This document shows positions 48,806 through 58,014 of a DNA stretch of 64,000 nucleotides, piece after piece. The position numbers and the translations under genes are program-made. Every line of letters begins with the position of its first letter. Positions within the stretch are counted from its first letter, which is position 1. This DNA comes from Jiangella aurantiaca (GTDB lineage: Bacteria; Actinomycetota; Actinomycetes; Jiangellales; Jiangellaceae): positions 62,001 to 126,000 of the forward strand of contig NZ_SMLB01000007.1 of NCBI RefSeq assembly GCF_004349105.1, in the 5' to 3' direction. Under the pieces are notes generated by a model. The model had not been told where the DNA came from. It searched no databases and worked only from the letters and a program-made list of their open reading frames with translations.

Positions 48806-49435
48806 GTGCCCGCGTCGCGCCGTTCGCCCAGCGCCCGCCCCGCGGCGGGCGCTGGCACGGCGCGGCGTCCCAGCGCGGGCCGGGCCGGCCGGCCGTCGGC
48901 TCGCGCGCCCAAGGGCGGCACCGCGGCGGCGCGGCCGCGCACCGCGGTCGACTCCGGTGAGGGGCCGCCTCCGCCGCCACCACCGCGCCGGCCGCAGCCC
49001 AAGCCCGGCGGCCGCCCGTCGGTCACCGGCCGGGCCGCGGTGCTCGCGCTCGTGCTGGCGGTGCTGCTGGTGTCCTACGCCTACCCGCTGCGGACCTGGT
49101 TCGACCAGCATCGCGAGCGGGTCGAGCTGCAGCGCGAGCAGGAGGAGCTGACCGCGTCCGTCGAGCAGCTCGAGCAGGAGCTGCGGTTGTGGGAGGACCC
49201 CGGCTACGTGGCTGCCCAGGCCCGCGAGCGGCTCGGGTTCGTGCTGCCCGGCGAGCGGAGCTACATCGTGCTGCCCGACGCGAACGCGCAGGACGAGACC
49301 TCCGCCGCCGAGGCCGGCGGGTTGCCGCCGGCCGGGCAGGGCACCTGGTACGAGCGGCTCTGGGCATCGGTGACGTTCGCCGACAGCCCGCCGCCGGAAC
49401 AGCCGGCCGACGACGGAGACGACGCAGCCGAGTGA
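48806..49435 (+). CDS. Septum formation initiator (DivIC/FtsB-like) with long basic N-terminus
   Basis: A 209-residue membrane protein of the divisome. A Pro/Arg/Ala-rich cytoplasmic tail of about 70 residues precedes one transmembrane helix (AAVLALVLAVLLVSYAYPL) and an extracytoplasmic coiled coil (ERVELQREQEELTASVEQLE), then the DivIC motif WEDPGYVAAQARERLGFV. GTG 48806 lies eight bases after the eno stop. Its stop overlaps the DUF501 start. Confidence 0.9.
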   Translation: MPASRRSPSARPAAGAGTARRPSAGRAGRPSARAPKGGTAAARPRTAVDSGEGPPPPPPPRRPQPKPGGRPSVTGRAAVLALVLAVLLVSYAYPLRTWFDQHRERVELQREQEELTASVEQLEQELRLWEDPGYVAAQARERLGFVLPGERSYIVLPDANAQDETSAAEAGGLPPAGQGTWYERLWASVTFADSPPPEQPADDGDDAAE

Positions 49436-49944
49436 CCGCCACCGCACCCACGCCCACCGACCTCGACACCGTCACCCAGCAGCTCGGCCGCCCGGTCCGC
49501 GGCGTCCGGGCCATCGCGGCACGGTGCGGCAGCGACGGCGCCGGGCACCCGTCCGTGGTCGAGACCCAGCCGCGGCTGCCCGACGGCACGCCGTTTCCCA
49601 CGCTCTACTACCTGACCTGCCCGCGCGCCGTCGCGGCGACGTCGGCACTGGAGTCCGGCGGCGTCATGCGCGAGTGGACCGACGAGCTGGCCGACGACGC
49701 CGATCTGGCCGCCGCCTACCGCGCCGCGCATGAGTCGTACCTGGCTCGGCGCGAGGCGATCGCCCACGTCGAGGAGATCGCCGGCGTCACGGCGGGGGGC
49801 ATGCCCGACCGAGTGAAGTGCCTGCACGTCCTGGTCGCGCACAGCCTCGCTGCCGGCCCGGGCGTCAACCCGTTCGGCGACCGCGCCCTGGAGCTGATGA
49901 CCCCGACGTGGACCCCGGCCACCTGCGACTGGAGCCCCGTATGA
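49432..49944 (+). CDS. DUF501 protein
   Basis: A 170-residue cytoplasmic protein of a family nearly always found between the divIC-like and ppx/gppA genes in actinomycetes. Conserved points include PFPTLYYLTCPRA, GMPDRVKCLHVLVAHSLA and GVNPFGDRAL; the invariant Cys and His residues suggest a metal site, function unknown. Both ends overlap neighbours (GTGA and ATGA), so the three genes are translationally coupled. Confidence 0.92.
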   Translation: MTATAPTPTDLDTVTQQLGRPVRGVRAIAARCGSDGAGHPSVVETQPRLPDGTPFPTLYYLTCPRAVAATSALESGGVMREWTDELADDADLAAAYRAAHESYLARREAIAHVEEIAGVTAGGMPDRVKCLHVLVAHSLAAGPGVNPFGDRALELMTPTWTPATCDWSPV

Positions 49945-50867
49945 CCCGCGTCGCTGCCATCGACTGCGGCACCAACTCGATCCGGCTCCTCGTCACCGAC
50001 CTCGACCCGGTGGCGAACGGCCAGCACGACCTCGACCGCCGGCTGCGCATCGTCCGGCTCGGTAAGGACGTCGACCGCACCGGCGTGCTCTCCCCCGAGG
50101 CGCTGGCCCGTACGTTCGAGACGCTGCGCGAGTACGCCGGCATCATCGAGGGCCTCGGCGCCGACCGCGTCCGCATGGTCGCCACCAGCGCCACCCGCGA
50201 CGCCGCCAACCGCGACGAGTTCGTCGCCGGCGTCGTCGACGTGCTCGGCGTCGAACCGGAGGTCGTGTCCGGCGCGGCCGAGGCCGGGCTCTCGTTCGAC
50301 GGCGCCGTCCGCGGCCTTCCGTACGGCGCGGGGGCGCCCTACCTCGTCGTCGACATCGGCGGCGGCTCGACGGAGCTCGCGCTCGGCACCGACGGCGTCA
50401 CGGCCGCTCGCAGCGTCGACATCGGCTGCGTCCGGCTGACCGAGCGGCGGTTCCTGGCCGACCCGCCCACCCCCGAGCAGGTCGCCGCGGCCCGGGCCGA
50501 CATCGAGGCCGCACTGGACGAGGCCGCCGCCGTCGTGCCGATCGGCGACGCCCGGACGCTGGTCGGCCTAGCCGGCTCGGTCACCACGGTCGCCGCGATC
50601 CACCTGGAGCTGGCCGAGTACGACTCCGTGGCGATCCACCACAGCCGCATCCCAGCGCAGCGGGTGCGGGCGATCAGCGACCATCTCCTCACGCTGACCC
50701 ACGACCAGCGGCTGGCCATCGGGCCGATGCACCCCGGACGCGCCGACGTCATCGCCGCCGGCGCGCTGGTGCTGCGCTGCGTCGTCGACCGCGCCGGCGT
50801 CGACGAAGTGCTGGTCAGCGAGCACGACATCCTCGACGGCATCGCCTGGAGCGTCGTCTCCGACTGA
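49941..50867 (+). CDS. Exopolyphosphatase / pppGpp phosphohydrolase family protein
   Basis: A 308-residue Ppx/GppA enzyme of the ASKHA fold, N-terminal two domains only (the short actinobacterial form). Phosphate loops are AAIDCGTNSIRLLV and VVDIGGGSTELAL; the catalytic glutamate region is ATRDAANRDEF. Short forms act on polyphosphate or (p)ppGpp in mycobacteria. ATG 49941 overlaps the DUF501 stop. Confidence 0.94.
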   Translation: MTRVAAIDCGTNSIRLLVTDLDPVANGQHDLDRRLRIVRLGKDVDRTGVLSPEALARTFETLREYAGIIEGLGADRVRMVATSATRDAANRDEFVAGVVDVLGVEPEVVSGAAEAGLSFDGAVRGLPYGAGAPYLVVDIGGGSTELALGTDGVTAARSVDIGCVRLTERRFLADPPTPEQVAAARADIEAALDEAAAVVPIGDARTLVGLAGSVTTVAAIHLELAEYDSVAIHHSRIPAQRVRAISDHLLTLTHDQRLAIGPMHPGRADVIAAGALVLRCVVDRAGVDEVLVSEHDILDGIAWSVVSD

Positions 50868-50877
50868 GCCGGCCGCC

Positions 50878-51318
50878 TCAGGGCGGCGACAGCGCCGCGA
50901 TCGCCGCTTCCCACGATCGCAGGAACTCCGCGTACCCGGCGGCGAACCGCTGCAGCTCCGCCGCCGCGTCCTCCGTCAGCGCGGTCAGCTCGTAGCCGAC
51001 CATGACGTCGCTGCCGCCGTCGCCACCCGGACTCAGCTCCACCCGTACGACGCCCGCCCTGGAGCCCGGTGTCACCCGCGCGTAGGAGATGCTCCTGCCG
51101 GGGTCGCGGTGCAGGACCACCCAGATCGTGTGCTCGCCGTCGGCGCCGGTCTCGAAGACCGTGCCGGGCGCGGTGTCGTCGTCGGTGCGGACGGGGAACC
51201 GCGGCTCCCAGCCGGGCACCCACGTGGCCTCGCCGCGCGGCGTGAACAGCACGAATGCCTCGGCAGGCGGCAGCGCGACGTGCAGCTGGCCGGACAGGTC
51301 GTGGTGCGCACCGGTCAT
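50878..51318 (-). CDS. SRPBCC (START/AHSA1-like) domain protein
   Basis: A 146-residue hydrophobic-cavity protein. The pattern VALPPAEAFVLFTPRGEATWVPGW is the family start, and GTVFETGADGEHTIWVV the central strands. ATG 51318 lies eight bases after TATGGT on the minus strand, with no ribosome binding site, so it may be leaderless; GTT/ATG options a few codons upstream exist. Ligand unknown. Convergent with the ppx/gppA gene, ten-base gap. Confidence 0.82.
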   Translation of the reverse strand: MTGAHHDLSGQLHVALPPAEAFVLFTPRGEATWVPGWEPRFPVRTDDDTAPGTVFETGADGEHTIWVVLHRDPGRSISYARVTPGSRAGVVRVELSPGGDGGSDVMVGYELTALTEDAAAELQRFAAGYAEFLRSWEAAIAALSPP

Positions 51319-51441
51319 GCGGCGAACCATAGCAGCCAGTCTTCAACTGGCGTTCAGCTGCGCGCCGCGTGTCGGTTCACGGCATACCGTGACGATTCGG
51401 ACTGGACCGATTCGCCGACTCGACGACAGAAGGGCCTTCAC

Positions 51442-52575
51442 ATGTCCGGAGCACTGACCCGGCGCACGCTCATCGCGGGCGCCTCCGCAGCGGGTCTGGC
51501 GCTGACCCTCGCGCCTGCCGCCACCGCCGCCGAGCCCACCGCGTACGCCGCGTTCCGCCTCGTCCGCACCCGGCCCAACACCCCGAGCGTCCCCGAGATC
51601 ACGCTACCCGCCGGCTACAGCATCCTGGCCGGCACCCGCTACTCCGTCGCCAGCCGCGCGGAGTACTACACGTTCGTCGTCGGACCCCGCAACGACGCCG
51701 GCGTGGAGATCGCGGTGCGCTGGCCCGGCGTCGCCGTCGAGACCGTCGTCCATCAGGACACGCACCTGACGATGCGCCCCGATCCCGCCGACGGCGACCG
51801 GTTCACCTTCACGCTGCCGGTCCGGCAGTCGTCGGCCGACGCGAACCAGCCGACGCTGCAGGTGTGGAGCATCCCGGAGAACGTGCCCGGGATGCACTGG
51901 CGCATCGAGCACAACGACCCCGACCGCGTCGCCGGCCCGTGGACGACGGTGCCGTGGCCGGCCGGCCAGGTCCGCTCGGTCGTGCACCAGCTGGTCGCCG
52001 CGAACTACATCTGCCACGCGTCGGGGCTGGTCGCGACGGCGGCGGCGAAGGGCCACCGGTGGGTGCTGATGGGCTTCGAGACCAACAACACCCTGCACCC
52101 CGACAACCCGCCGCACTGGCACATCTCGTACAACTCCGGCGCGGACTTCAGCGCCAAGACGCACAACCCGCACCTGTGGTTCGACAGCGACGGCCGCAAC
52201 TATTACAACGGGATGGACGTCACCGGCCTCGGGCGGCTGCGCTACTACGTCGGCGATCCGGCCCCGATGTACGACTTCATCGGCACCGCGAACGGCGGCC
52301 GGGGCAACCTCACCTGCACGATGACGCTGCGCGAGGACGGCGGCATCGACATCGCCGCGCCCACCGGACCGACGTACGCGATCGCCGCCGGCCGCGACGG
52401 CACCCTGCTGGAGGAGGTCACGGTGCTGCGCGACGGTGCGCCGTGGCTGCGGGTCGCGACCATCGACCGCGTGCGGTTCGGCGTCACCGCGATCGAGGTC
52501 ACCGGCCTCGCCGACTCGCGGGAGAGTGCGTCGCGGGTGCTGCGCTACGACCGCCTCACCGGCGTCCTGCGGTAG
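51442..52575 (+). CDS. Tat-exported protein of unknown function
   Basis: A 377-residue protein with a Tat-type signal ([19 protein letters not shown]) cleaved near AAEPT. The mature part is beta-rich, with [18 protein letters not shown], a His-rich [16 protein letters not shown] segment that might hold metal, and a C-terminal beta domain. I do not recognise a family. ATG 51442 follows GAAGGGCC. It is a single gene between divergent and downstream same-strand neighbours. Confidence 0.78.
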   Translation: MSGALTRRTLIAGASAAGLALTLAPAATAAEPTAYAAFRLVRTRPNTPSVPEITLPAGYSILAGTRYSVASRAEYYTFVVGPRNDAGVEIAVRWPGVAVETVVHQDTHLTMRPDPADGDRFTFTLPVRQSSADANQPTLQVWSIPENVPGMHWRIEHNDPDRVAGPWTTVPWPAGQVRSVVHQLVAANYICHASGLVATAAAKGHRWVLMGFETNNTLHPDNPPHWHISYNSGADFSAKTHNPHLWFDSDGRNYYNGMDVTGLGRLRYYVGDPAPMYDFIGTANGGRGNLTCTMTLREDGGIDIAAPTGPTYAIAAGRDGTLLEEVTVLRDGAPWLRVATIDRVRFGVTAIEVTGLADSRESASRVLRYDRLTGVLR

Positions 52576-52604
52576 GCGCGCGGCCGGCGCCTCGGCCCGG
52601 AAGA

Positions 52605-53453
52605 ATGAGGTGCGTGCAGCTTCCACACCCCGTCACCGGCGACCCGTTTCCCAGTCCCGTCCCGCCGGGGACCGGCTGGCCGGGCGACCAGGCTGACGCG
52701 GACACACCGGTGGCGACGTCCGCGGACGACGTGGTGAGACTGGCGACGGACGCGTCGCTGGGGGAGGTGGTCGCGCGGTCGTCGGTGTGCCGGGCCTGCC
52801 CGCGCCTGGTGACCTGGCGCGAGGACGTCGCACGGGAGAAGCGGAAGTCGTTCGCCGACCAGCCGTACTGGGGCCGGCCGACGCCGGGCTGGGGCGACCC
52901 GCGGCCGCGGGTGCTGGTGTTCGGCCTGGCACCCGCGGCCAACGGCGGCAACCGCACCGGCCGGGTCTTCACCGGCGACCGCAGCGGCGACTGGCTCTAC
53001 GCCGCGCTGCACCGTGCCGGGCTGGCCAACCAGCCGACGGCGACGCACTCCGGCGACGGCCTGGAGCTGATCGGCGCCCGCATCATCGCCGCCGTCCGCT
53101 GCGCACCGCCGGACAACAAGCCGACGCCAGGGGAGCGCGACGCCTGCGCGCCATGGCTGGACCGCGAGGTCGAGGTGGTGCTGCCGACGGTGCGCGCGGC
53201 GGTCGCGCTCGGCTCGTTCGCCTGGGCCGCCGCGCTACGGACGCTCGGCCGGGCCGGGCTGACGGTGCCCCGGCCGCGGCCGGCGTTCGGGCACGGCGCC
53301 GAGGTGACGCTGCCCCTGGAGGACGGGTCGGCGGCGACGGCGCCGGTGCGGCTGATCGGCAGCTACCACCCGAGCCAGCAGAACACCTTCACCGGCAAGC
53401 TCACCGAGGCCATGCTCGACGACGTGTTCGGCCGGGCGGCAGCGGCCGGCTGA
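52605..53453 (+). CDS. Family 5 (UdgB-type) uracil-DNA glycosylase
   Basis: A 282-residue DNA repair enzyme. Motif A is [19 protein letters not shown] and motif B is [14 protein letters not shown]. Four cysteines for a 4Fe-4S cluster are CRAC near residue 63 and RCAPP...ERDAC. Family 5 enzymes excise uracil and hypoxanthine without the usual catalytic Asp. The start is either ATG 52605 or GTG 52614; AAGAAT just upstream of GTG would suit a leaderless transcript. Confidence 0.92.
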   Translation: MRCVQLPHPVTGDPFPSPVPPGTGWPGDQADADTPVATSADDVVRLATDASLGEVVARSSVCRACPRLVTWREDVAREKRKSFADQPYWGRPTPGWGDPRPRVLVFGLAPAANGGNRTGRVFTGDRSGDWLYAALHRAGLANQPTATHSGDGLELIGARIIAAVRCAPPDNKPTPGERDACAPWLDREVEVVLPTVRAAVALGSFAWAAALRTLGRAGLTVPRPRPAFGHGAEVTLPLEDGSAATAPVRLIGSYHPSQQNTFTGKLTEAMLDDVFGRAAAAG

Positions 53454-53464
53454 CGCCACTCGTA

Positions 53465-53800
53465 TCAGCCCGGCAGCGTTCCGCTCTCGATCTCTCGGAC
53501 CTCGACGCCGCCGCCCTCGCGGAGGACGGGGTTCCGCTCGGCGATCGCGACAGCGGCGTCGAGGTCGGCCGCTTCGACGACGCCGACGCCCGCGACGACC
53601 TCCTTGGTCTCCAGGAACGGGCCGTCGGTGACGCCGTCGGCGCGCACCGACCGCGCTTCGGTGCCAGGCTGCAGCGCATACGCCGCGACCATCGTGCCGG
53701 CGGCCGCCAGCTCGTCGGCGTGCCGGTCGTGCTCGGCGCGGTCCGGCGCCGTGCCGGTCGGCTGGGCCGGTGCGTAGATGAGGATCAGGTAGTGCGCCAT
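53465..53800 (-). CDS. YCII-related (DGPF) domain protein
   Basis: A 111-residue ferredoxin-like protein with the motif DGVTDGPFLETKEV, often encoded next to ECF sigma factors, though none is here. YLILIYAP at the N-terminus is typical. ATG 53800. It converges on the glycosylase gene with an 11-base gap. Confidence 0.88.
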   Translation of the reverse strand: MAHYLILIYAPAQPTGTAPDRAEHDRHADELAAAGTMVAAYALQPGTEARSVRADGVTDGPFLETKEVVAGVGVVEAADLDAAVAIAERNPVLREGGGVEVREIESGTLPG

Positions 53801-53920
53801 GAGGGTCCCTTCTCGTCGTTGCCTACACCGATCCGTCACACGGCGGCGGCCGGAATCGACAACCTGCGCCGTAGCATTCTCGTCCAGTCGGCGCGGTGTG
53901 GCAGAGCGCACGGTCAAATG

Positions 53921-53950
53921 GCTTGTGAATCTGTTCACAAGCGCTACGCT
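53921..53950 (+). promoter_or_regulatory. Rex operator overlapping the ndh promoter
   Basis: GCTTGTGAA-TCTG-TTCACAAGC (53921-53942) is a perfect nine-base dyad whose core TTGTGAA-N4-TTCACAA is the consensus of the NADH-sensing repressor Rex. The -35 (TTGTGA 53923-53928) lies inside it and the -10 is TACGCT (53945-53950), six bases before ATG 53957, so the mRNA is probably leaderless and blocked when Rex binds. Confidence 0.85.
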
Positions 53951-53956
53951 GGAGAC

Positions 53957-55369
53957 ATGAACGGGAGAGTCGGACGCACCGGAACCCCGCACATCCTCAT
54001 CGTCGGCGGCGGGTACGTCGGCATGTACACCGCGCTGGGGCTCCAGCGCGCCCTGAAGCGGAGCCAGGCGCGCATCACCGTCATCGACCCGCGTTCGTAC
54101 ATGACCTACCAGCCGTTCCTCCCCGAGGCGGCGGCCGGCTCGCTGGAGCCGCGGCACGTCGTCGTGCCCCTCCGGCGGGTGCTGAAGCGCTGCCACGTCA
54201 TCACCGGCGAGGTCACCTCGATCAGCCACGCCACCAAGTCGGTCACCGTCAAGCCGGAGATCGGCGAGGAGTACCAGCTCGGCTACGACATCATCGTCAT
54301 TGCGCTCGGGTCCGTCTCGCGGACGCTGCCCATCCCCGGCCTCGCGGAGGTAGGCATCGGCTTCAAGCAGATCGAAGAGGCCATCGCGCTGCGCAACCAC
54401 GTCCTCGACCGGCTCGACGTCGCCGCGTCGACCACTGACCCCGAGCTGCGCAAGCGGGCGCTGACGTTCGTCTTCGTCGGCGGCGGATTCGCCGGTGTAG
54501 AGGCGCTCGGCGAGCTGGAGGACATGGCCCGCTACGCGCTGCGGTACTACCCGCAGCTCCAGCCCAGCGACATGCGCTGGGTGCTGGTCGAGGCGGCCGG
54601 GCGCATCCTGCCCGAGGTCGGTCCCGAGATGGGCGAGTACACCGTCGTCGAGCTGAGCAAGCGCGACATCGAGATCCGCCTCGAGACGCTGCTGAAGTCC
54701 TGCGTCGACGGCCACGTCGTGCTGTCCAAGGGCCGGCCGTTCGACGCCGACACCATCGTGTGGACCGCCGGTGTCAAGGCCAACCCGGTCCTGGCCAACA
54801 CCGATCTGCCGCTGGACGAGCGGGGCCGCATCCGCTGCCTGCCGGAGATGCGCATCGACGGCCTCGAGGACGCATGGGCGGCCGGCGACAACGCCGCCAT
54901 CCCCGACCTCACCGCCGGCAAGCCGGAGGTCTGGACGGCGCCCAACGCCCAGCACGCGGTCCGTCAGGCGAAGCTGCTGGCCAAGAACATCGTCACCGCG
55001 CTCGAGGGCGGCGTGCCGAAGCCGTACAAGCACAAGTACATCGGCTCGGTCGCCAGCCTCGGCCTGTACAAGGGCGTCGCACACACCTACGGCGTCAAGG
55101 TGCGCGGCTTCGCGGCCTGGTTCATGCACCGCACGTACCACATGAGCAAGATGCCGACGTTCAACCGCAAGGCCCGCGTGGTGGTCGACTGGACCCTGGC
55201 GCTGCTGTTCAAGCGCGAGGTGGTCACGCTCGGCCGCATGCGGATGCCACGCGAGGACTTCCGCCGGGCCGCGCAGCCGGTCGCGCCGCGGGCCGAGCAG
55301 CCCGCGCCGTCCGAGCAGCGCCAGGCGGAGAACGCCGCCACGGCGGGCGGCCGGCTTCCGCGCGGCTGA
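53957..55369 (+). CDS. ndh: Type II NADH:quinone dehydrogenase (NDH-2)
   Basis: A 470-residue peripheral membrane flavoprotein that passes electrons from NADH to menaquinone without pumping protons. FAD motif VGGGYVGMYTALGL, NAD motif VFVGGGFAGVEALGEL, and AWAAGDNAAIPD near the quinone-site region are visible. The C-terminal amphipathic helix and a Pro/Ala/Gln-rich tail of about 50 residues are extra. ATG 53957 immediately follows the -10. Rex control of ndh ties its expression to the NADH/NAD+ ratio. Confidence 0.95.
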   Translation: MNGRVGRTGTPHILIVGGGYVGMYTALGLQRALKRSQARITVIDPRSYMTYQPFLPEAAAGSLEPRHVVVPLRRVLKRCHVITGEVTSISHATKSVTVKPEIGEEYQLGYDIIVIALGSVSRTLPIPGLAEVGIGFKQIEEAIALRNHVLDRLDVAASTTDPELRKRALTFVFVGGGFAGVEALGELEDMARYALRYYPQLQPSDMRWVLVEAAGRILPEVGPEMGEYTVVELSKRDIEIRLETLLKSCVDGHVVLSKGRPFDADTIVWTAGVKANPVLANTDLPLDERGRIRCLPEMRIDGLEDAWAAGDNAAIPDLTAGKPEVWTAPNAQHAVRQAKLLAKNIVTALEGGVPKPYKHKYIGSVASLGLYKGVAHTYGVKVRGFAAWFMHRTYHMSKMPTFNRKARVVVDWTLALLFKREVVTLGRMRMPREDFRRAAQPVAPRAEQPAPSEQRQAENAATAGGRLPRG

Positions 55370-55504
55370 GCCACCGCGCGGCCGCCGGTGCTGCGCCGGG
55401 TCGATCCGGCGCCGCCCGCCGTGGGCACCCCCCGGCCGAAAGCCGTGGCAGCGACCCCACCGGTCTCGCTAGCCTGGAGGCCGTCCGCGAGGTCCCAGGC
55501 GGCG

Positions 55505-55527
55505 GCGAGTCCCACAAAAAGACTCGC
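55505..55527 (+). other. Hairpin in the leader of the CFA synthase gene
   Basis: GCGAGTC (55505-55511) pairs perfectly with GACTCGC (55521-55527) around CCACAAAAA, 32 bases before the start codon and 22 before the ribosome binding site. TAGCCT near 55470 may be the -10. It may protect the mRNA or act as a regulatory site. Confidence 0.4.
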
Positions 55528-55559
55528 GTGGCGGGTGGGTGTTCGGACAGGAGGTCGCC

Positions 55560-56852
55560 ATGTCCACTGGGGGAGCGGCGGGACGCATCGCCGGTCTGCT
55601 CGAGCGGCTGCTGGGGCGCCCGCTGCCGCTGGGCATCCGCACCTGGGACGGCGCGCACGCCGGTCCGGCGGACGGCCCGGTGCTGGTCATCCGCTCCCGC
55701 CGGGCGCTGCGGCGGCTGCTGTGGCAGCCCGACGAGATCGGCCTGGCCCGCGGCTGGGTAGCTGGCGAGATCGACGTCGAGGGCGACCTTGACGAAGCGC
55801 TGACCAGGCTCGACGACACCCTGCGCGAGCTCGGTGACCGCGGCCGGTTCACCGCCGCCGACCGCGCCGAGGTGATCCGGCTGGCCGTCGTGCTCGGCGC
55901 CGTCGGACCGCCGCTGAAGCCGCCGCCGGAGGAGGTCCAGCTGGCCGGCGACCGGCACTCCAAGCGCCGCGACCAGGCCGCCATCAGCCACCACTACGAC
56001 GTCGGCAACGACTTCTACGAGCTGGTCCTCGGCCCGTCGATGACGTACTCGTGCGCCTACTGGCCCGGCGACGACGCCACGCTCGAGGAGGCCCAGCGGG
56101 CTAAGAACGAGCTGATCTGCCAGAAGCTCGGGCTGCGGCCCGGCATGCGGCTGCTCGACGTCGGCTCCGGCTGGGGCTCGCTGGTGCTGCACGCCGCCGA
56201 GCACCACGGCATCGAGGCGGTCGGTGTGACGCTCTCGGTGCCGCAGGCCGAGCACGCCAAGCAGCGGGTCGCCGACGCCGGCCTGTCCGACGCCGTCGAG
56301 ATCCGCGTGCAGGACTGGCGCGACGTCGCCGACGGCCCGTACGACGCCATCGCCAGCGTCGGCATGGCCGAGCACCTGGGCGCGGCGATGTGGCCGGAGT
56401 ACGCCGCCCGGCTGTACAGCCTGCTGCGGCCCGGCGGGCGGCTGCTCAACCATCAGATCGTGCGGTCCGGGCGGCCGCGGGCCGGCGGGCTGGCCCGGCC
56501 GAGGCGCACGTTCATCGACGCCTACGTGTTCCCCGACGGCGAGCTGATCCCGATCGGCGACGTCGTGAGCCGGCTGGAGGCGGGCGGGTTCGAGGTGCGC
56601 GACGTGCACGCGCTGCGCGAGCACTACGCCCGCACGCTGCGCGCCTGGGTCGCGAACCTGGAACGCGGCTGGCACCGCGCCGTCGATCTGGCCGGTGAGG
56701 GCCGGGCTCGGGTATGGCGGCTCTACATGGCGGCGTCGGCCGTCTCCTTCGACGCCGCTCGCATCGGCGTCGACCAGGTGCTGGCGGTTCGCCCACATCG
56801 CGACGGCCGAAGTGACCTGCCGATGGTGCGTCCGGTTGGATGGAGCCTGTGA
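55560..56852 (+). CDS. Cyclopropane-fatty-acyl-phospholipid synthase family methyltransferase
   Basis: A 430-residue SAM-dependent enzyme that methylates or cyclopropanates unsaturated lipid acyl chains. Motifs: SHHYDVGNDFYELVLGPSMT, the SAM site LLDVGSGWGSL and SVGMAEHLG; RPGGRLLNHQIV follows. The N-terminal 130-residue domain is the lipid-binding part of actinobacterial CFA synthases. ATG 55560 has GGAGG five bases upstream. Its stop overlaps the next start (GTGA). Confidence 0.93.
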   Translation: MSTGGAAGRIAGLLERLLGRPLPLGIRTWDGAHAGPADGPVLVIRSRRALRRLLWQPDEIGLARGWVAGEIDVEGDLDEALTRLDDTLRELGDRGRFTAADRAEVIRLAVVLGAVGPPLKPPPEEVQLAGDRHSKRRDQAAISHHYDVGNDFYELVLGPSMTYSCAYWPGDDATLEEAQRAKNELICQKLGLRPGMRLLDVGSGWGSLVLHAAEHHGIEAVGVTLSVPQAEHAKQRVADAGLSDAVEIRVQDWRDVADGPYDAIASVGMAEHLGAAMWPEYAARLYSLLRPGGRLLNHQIVRSGRPRAGGLARPRRTFIDAYVFPDGELIPIGDVVSRLEAGGFEVRDVHALREHYARTLRAWVANLERGWHRAVDLAGEGRARVWRLYMAASAVSFDAARIGVDQVLAVRPHRDGRSDLPMVRPVGWSL

Positions 56853-57370
56853 GCCTCATCGCCGTCACCGTCATCGGACACGACCGCCCCGGCATCATCG
56901 CCGACGCCACCGCCGGCCTCGCCGGGCTCGGACTGAACCTCGAAGACTCCACCATGACCCTGCTGCGCGGGCACTTCGCCATGATGTTGATCTGCTCAGG
57001 CGACCGGTCGCCGGCGGAGGTCGAGGACGCGCTGGCCCCGCTGACCGCCGACGGACGGCTCCAGGTGTCCGCCCGCGCGGTGCCCGACGAGGACGCCGTG
57101 GACGTGCTGGGGCGGCGGCCGTACGTGCTGACGGTGCACGGCGGAGACCGGCCCGGCATCGTCTCGGCCGTCACCCGCGTCCTGGCCGCGGCCGGTGGCA
57201 ACATCACCGACCTCACGACCCGGCTCACCGGCGACCTCTATGTCGCCGTCGCCGAGGTCGACCTCCCCGCCGACGCCGACGCGGACGCCGTCGCGATGCG
57301 GCTGCGCGACGCCGGCACCGAGCTGGGCGTGGGCGTCACCCTGCGGCCGCAGGAGACCGACGTCCTGTGA
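56849..57370 (+). CDS. ACT-domain protein, GcvR-like
   Basis: A 173-residue protein of two ACT domains (VTVIGHDRPGIIADATAGLA; LTVHGGDRPGIVSAVTRVLA), like GcvR, the glycine cleavage repressor accessory protein. It probably binds an amino acid, perhaps glycine. GTG 56849 overlaps the CFA synthase stop and has GGAG upstream; ATG 56840 is the alternative start. Its stop overlaps the deformylase start. Confidence 0.87.
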   Translation: MSLIAVTVIGHDRPGIIADATAGLAGLGLNLEDSTMTLLRGHFAMMLICSGDRSPAEVEDALAPLTADGRLQVSARAVPDEDAVDVLGRRPYVLTVHGGDRPGIVSAVTRVLAAAGGNITDLTTRLTGDLYVAVAEVDLPADADADAVAMRLRDAGTELGVGVTLRPQETDVL

Positions 57371-57912
57371 GCATCGCCGACTGGACCGAGGCCGACCTCG
57401 GGGTGCCCGGCCGCGTCCTGACCGTCGTCCGCGCCCCCGACCCCGTGCTCTCCACGCCGTCGCCGCAGGTCGACCCCGGCGACCCTGAGGTCGTGCAGCT
57501 CGCCGCGGACCTCGTCGCCACCATGCGGGTCTCGCCCGGCTGCGTCGGCCTGGCCGGCTGCCAGGTCGGCGTCTCCGCCCACGTCTTCGCCGTCGACGTC
57601 AGCCAGCATCCCAAGACGCGCACCACCCACGGCACGTTCGTGCTCTGCAACGCCGAGGTGGTCGAGGCGACCCGCAAGGAGAAGGGCCGCGAGGGCTGCA
57701 TGTCCGTCCCCGACCTCACCGGCGACGTCAAGCGCGCCACCCGGCTGACGGTGCGCGGACTGCTGCCCGGCAGCGGCGAGGAGTTGACCGTCGAGACCGA
57801 CGCGTTCGAGGCCAGGGCCCTGCAGCACGAGATCGACCACTGCGCCGGTTTCCTGTTCCTCGACCGCGTCGCCGGCGCCCACGCCGTCTTCCCGCGGCAG
57901 ACCTACCTGTAG
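57367..57912 (+). CDS. def: Peptide deformylase
   Basis: A 181-residue metalloprotease that removes N-formyl from nascent proteins. Motif 1 reads GCVGLAGCQVG (usual GxGLAAxQ), motif 2 EGCMSVP (usual EGCLS), motif 3 QHEIDHCAG (HEXXH). Metal ligands C, H and H are all present, so it should be active despite the changed motif 1. GTG 57367 overlaps the previous stop. A second housekeeping def presumably exists elsewhere. Confidence 0.9.
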   Translation: MSIADWTEADLGVPGRVLTVVRAPDPVLSTPSPQVDPGDPEVVQLAADLVATMRVSPGCVGLAGCQVGVSAHVFAVDVSQHPKTRTTHGTFVLCNAEVVEATRKEKGREGCMSVPDLTGDVKRATRLTVRGLLPGSGEELTVETDAFEARALQHEIDHCAGFLFLDRVAGAHAVFPRQTYL

Positions 57913-58001
57913 GCGGCGCCGGGCGCCTTCGCCAGTGATGCGTGATCCGATCGTGTCCGTAATGGGAGGTTTCGCCGGGAGACAGGCGGCCCACCGGGCG
58001 C

Positions 58002-58007
58002 GATACT
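58002..58007 (+). promoter_or_regulatory. -10 element of the tRNA promoter
   Basis: GATACT stands eight bases before the tRNA 5' end, a normal distance for a tRNA transcription start. A clear -35 was not identified. GGCGCC-G-GGCGCC-type repeats near 57914 may end the def transcript. Confidence 0.4.
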
Positions 58008-58014
58008 GGGGTCG

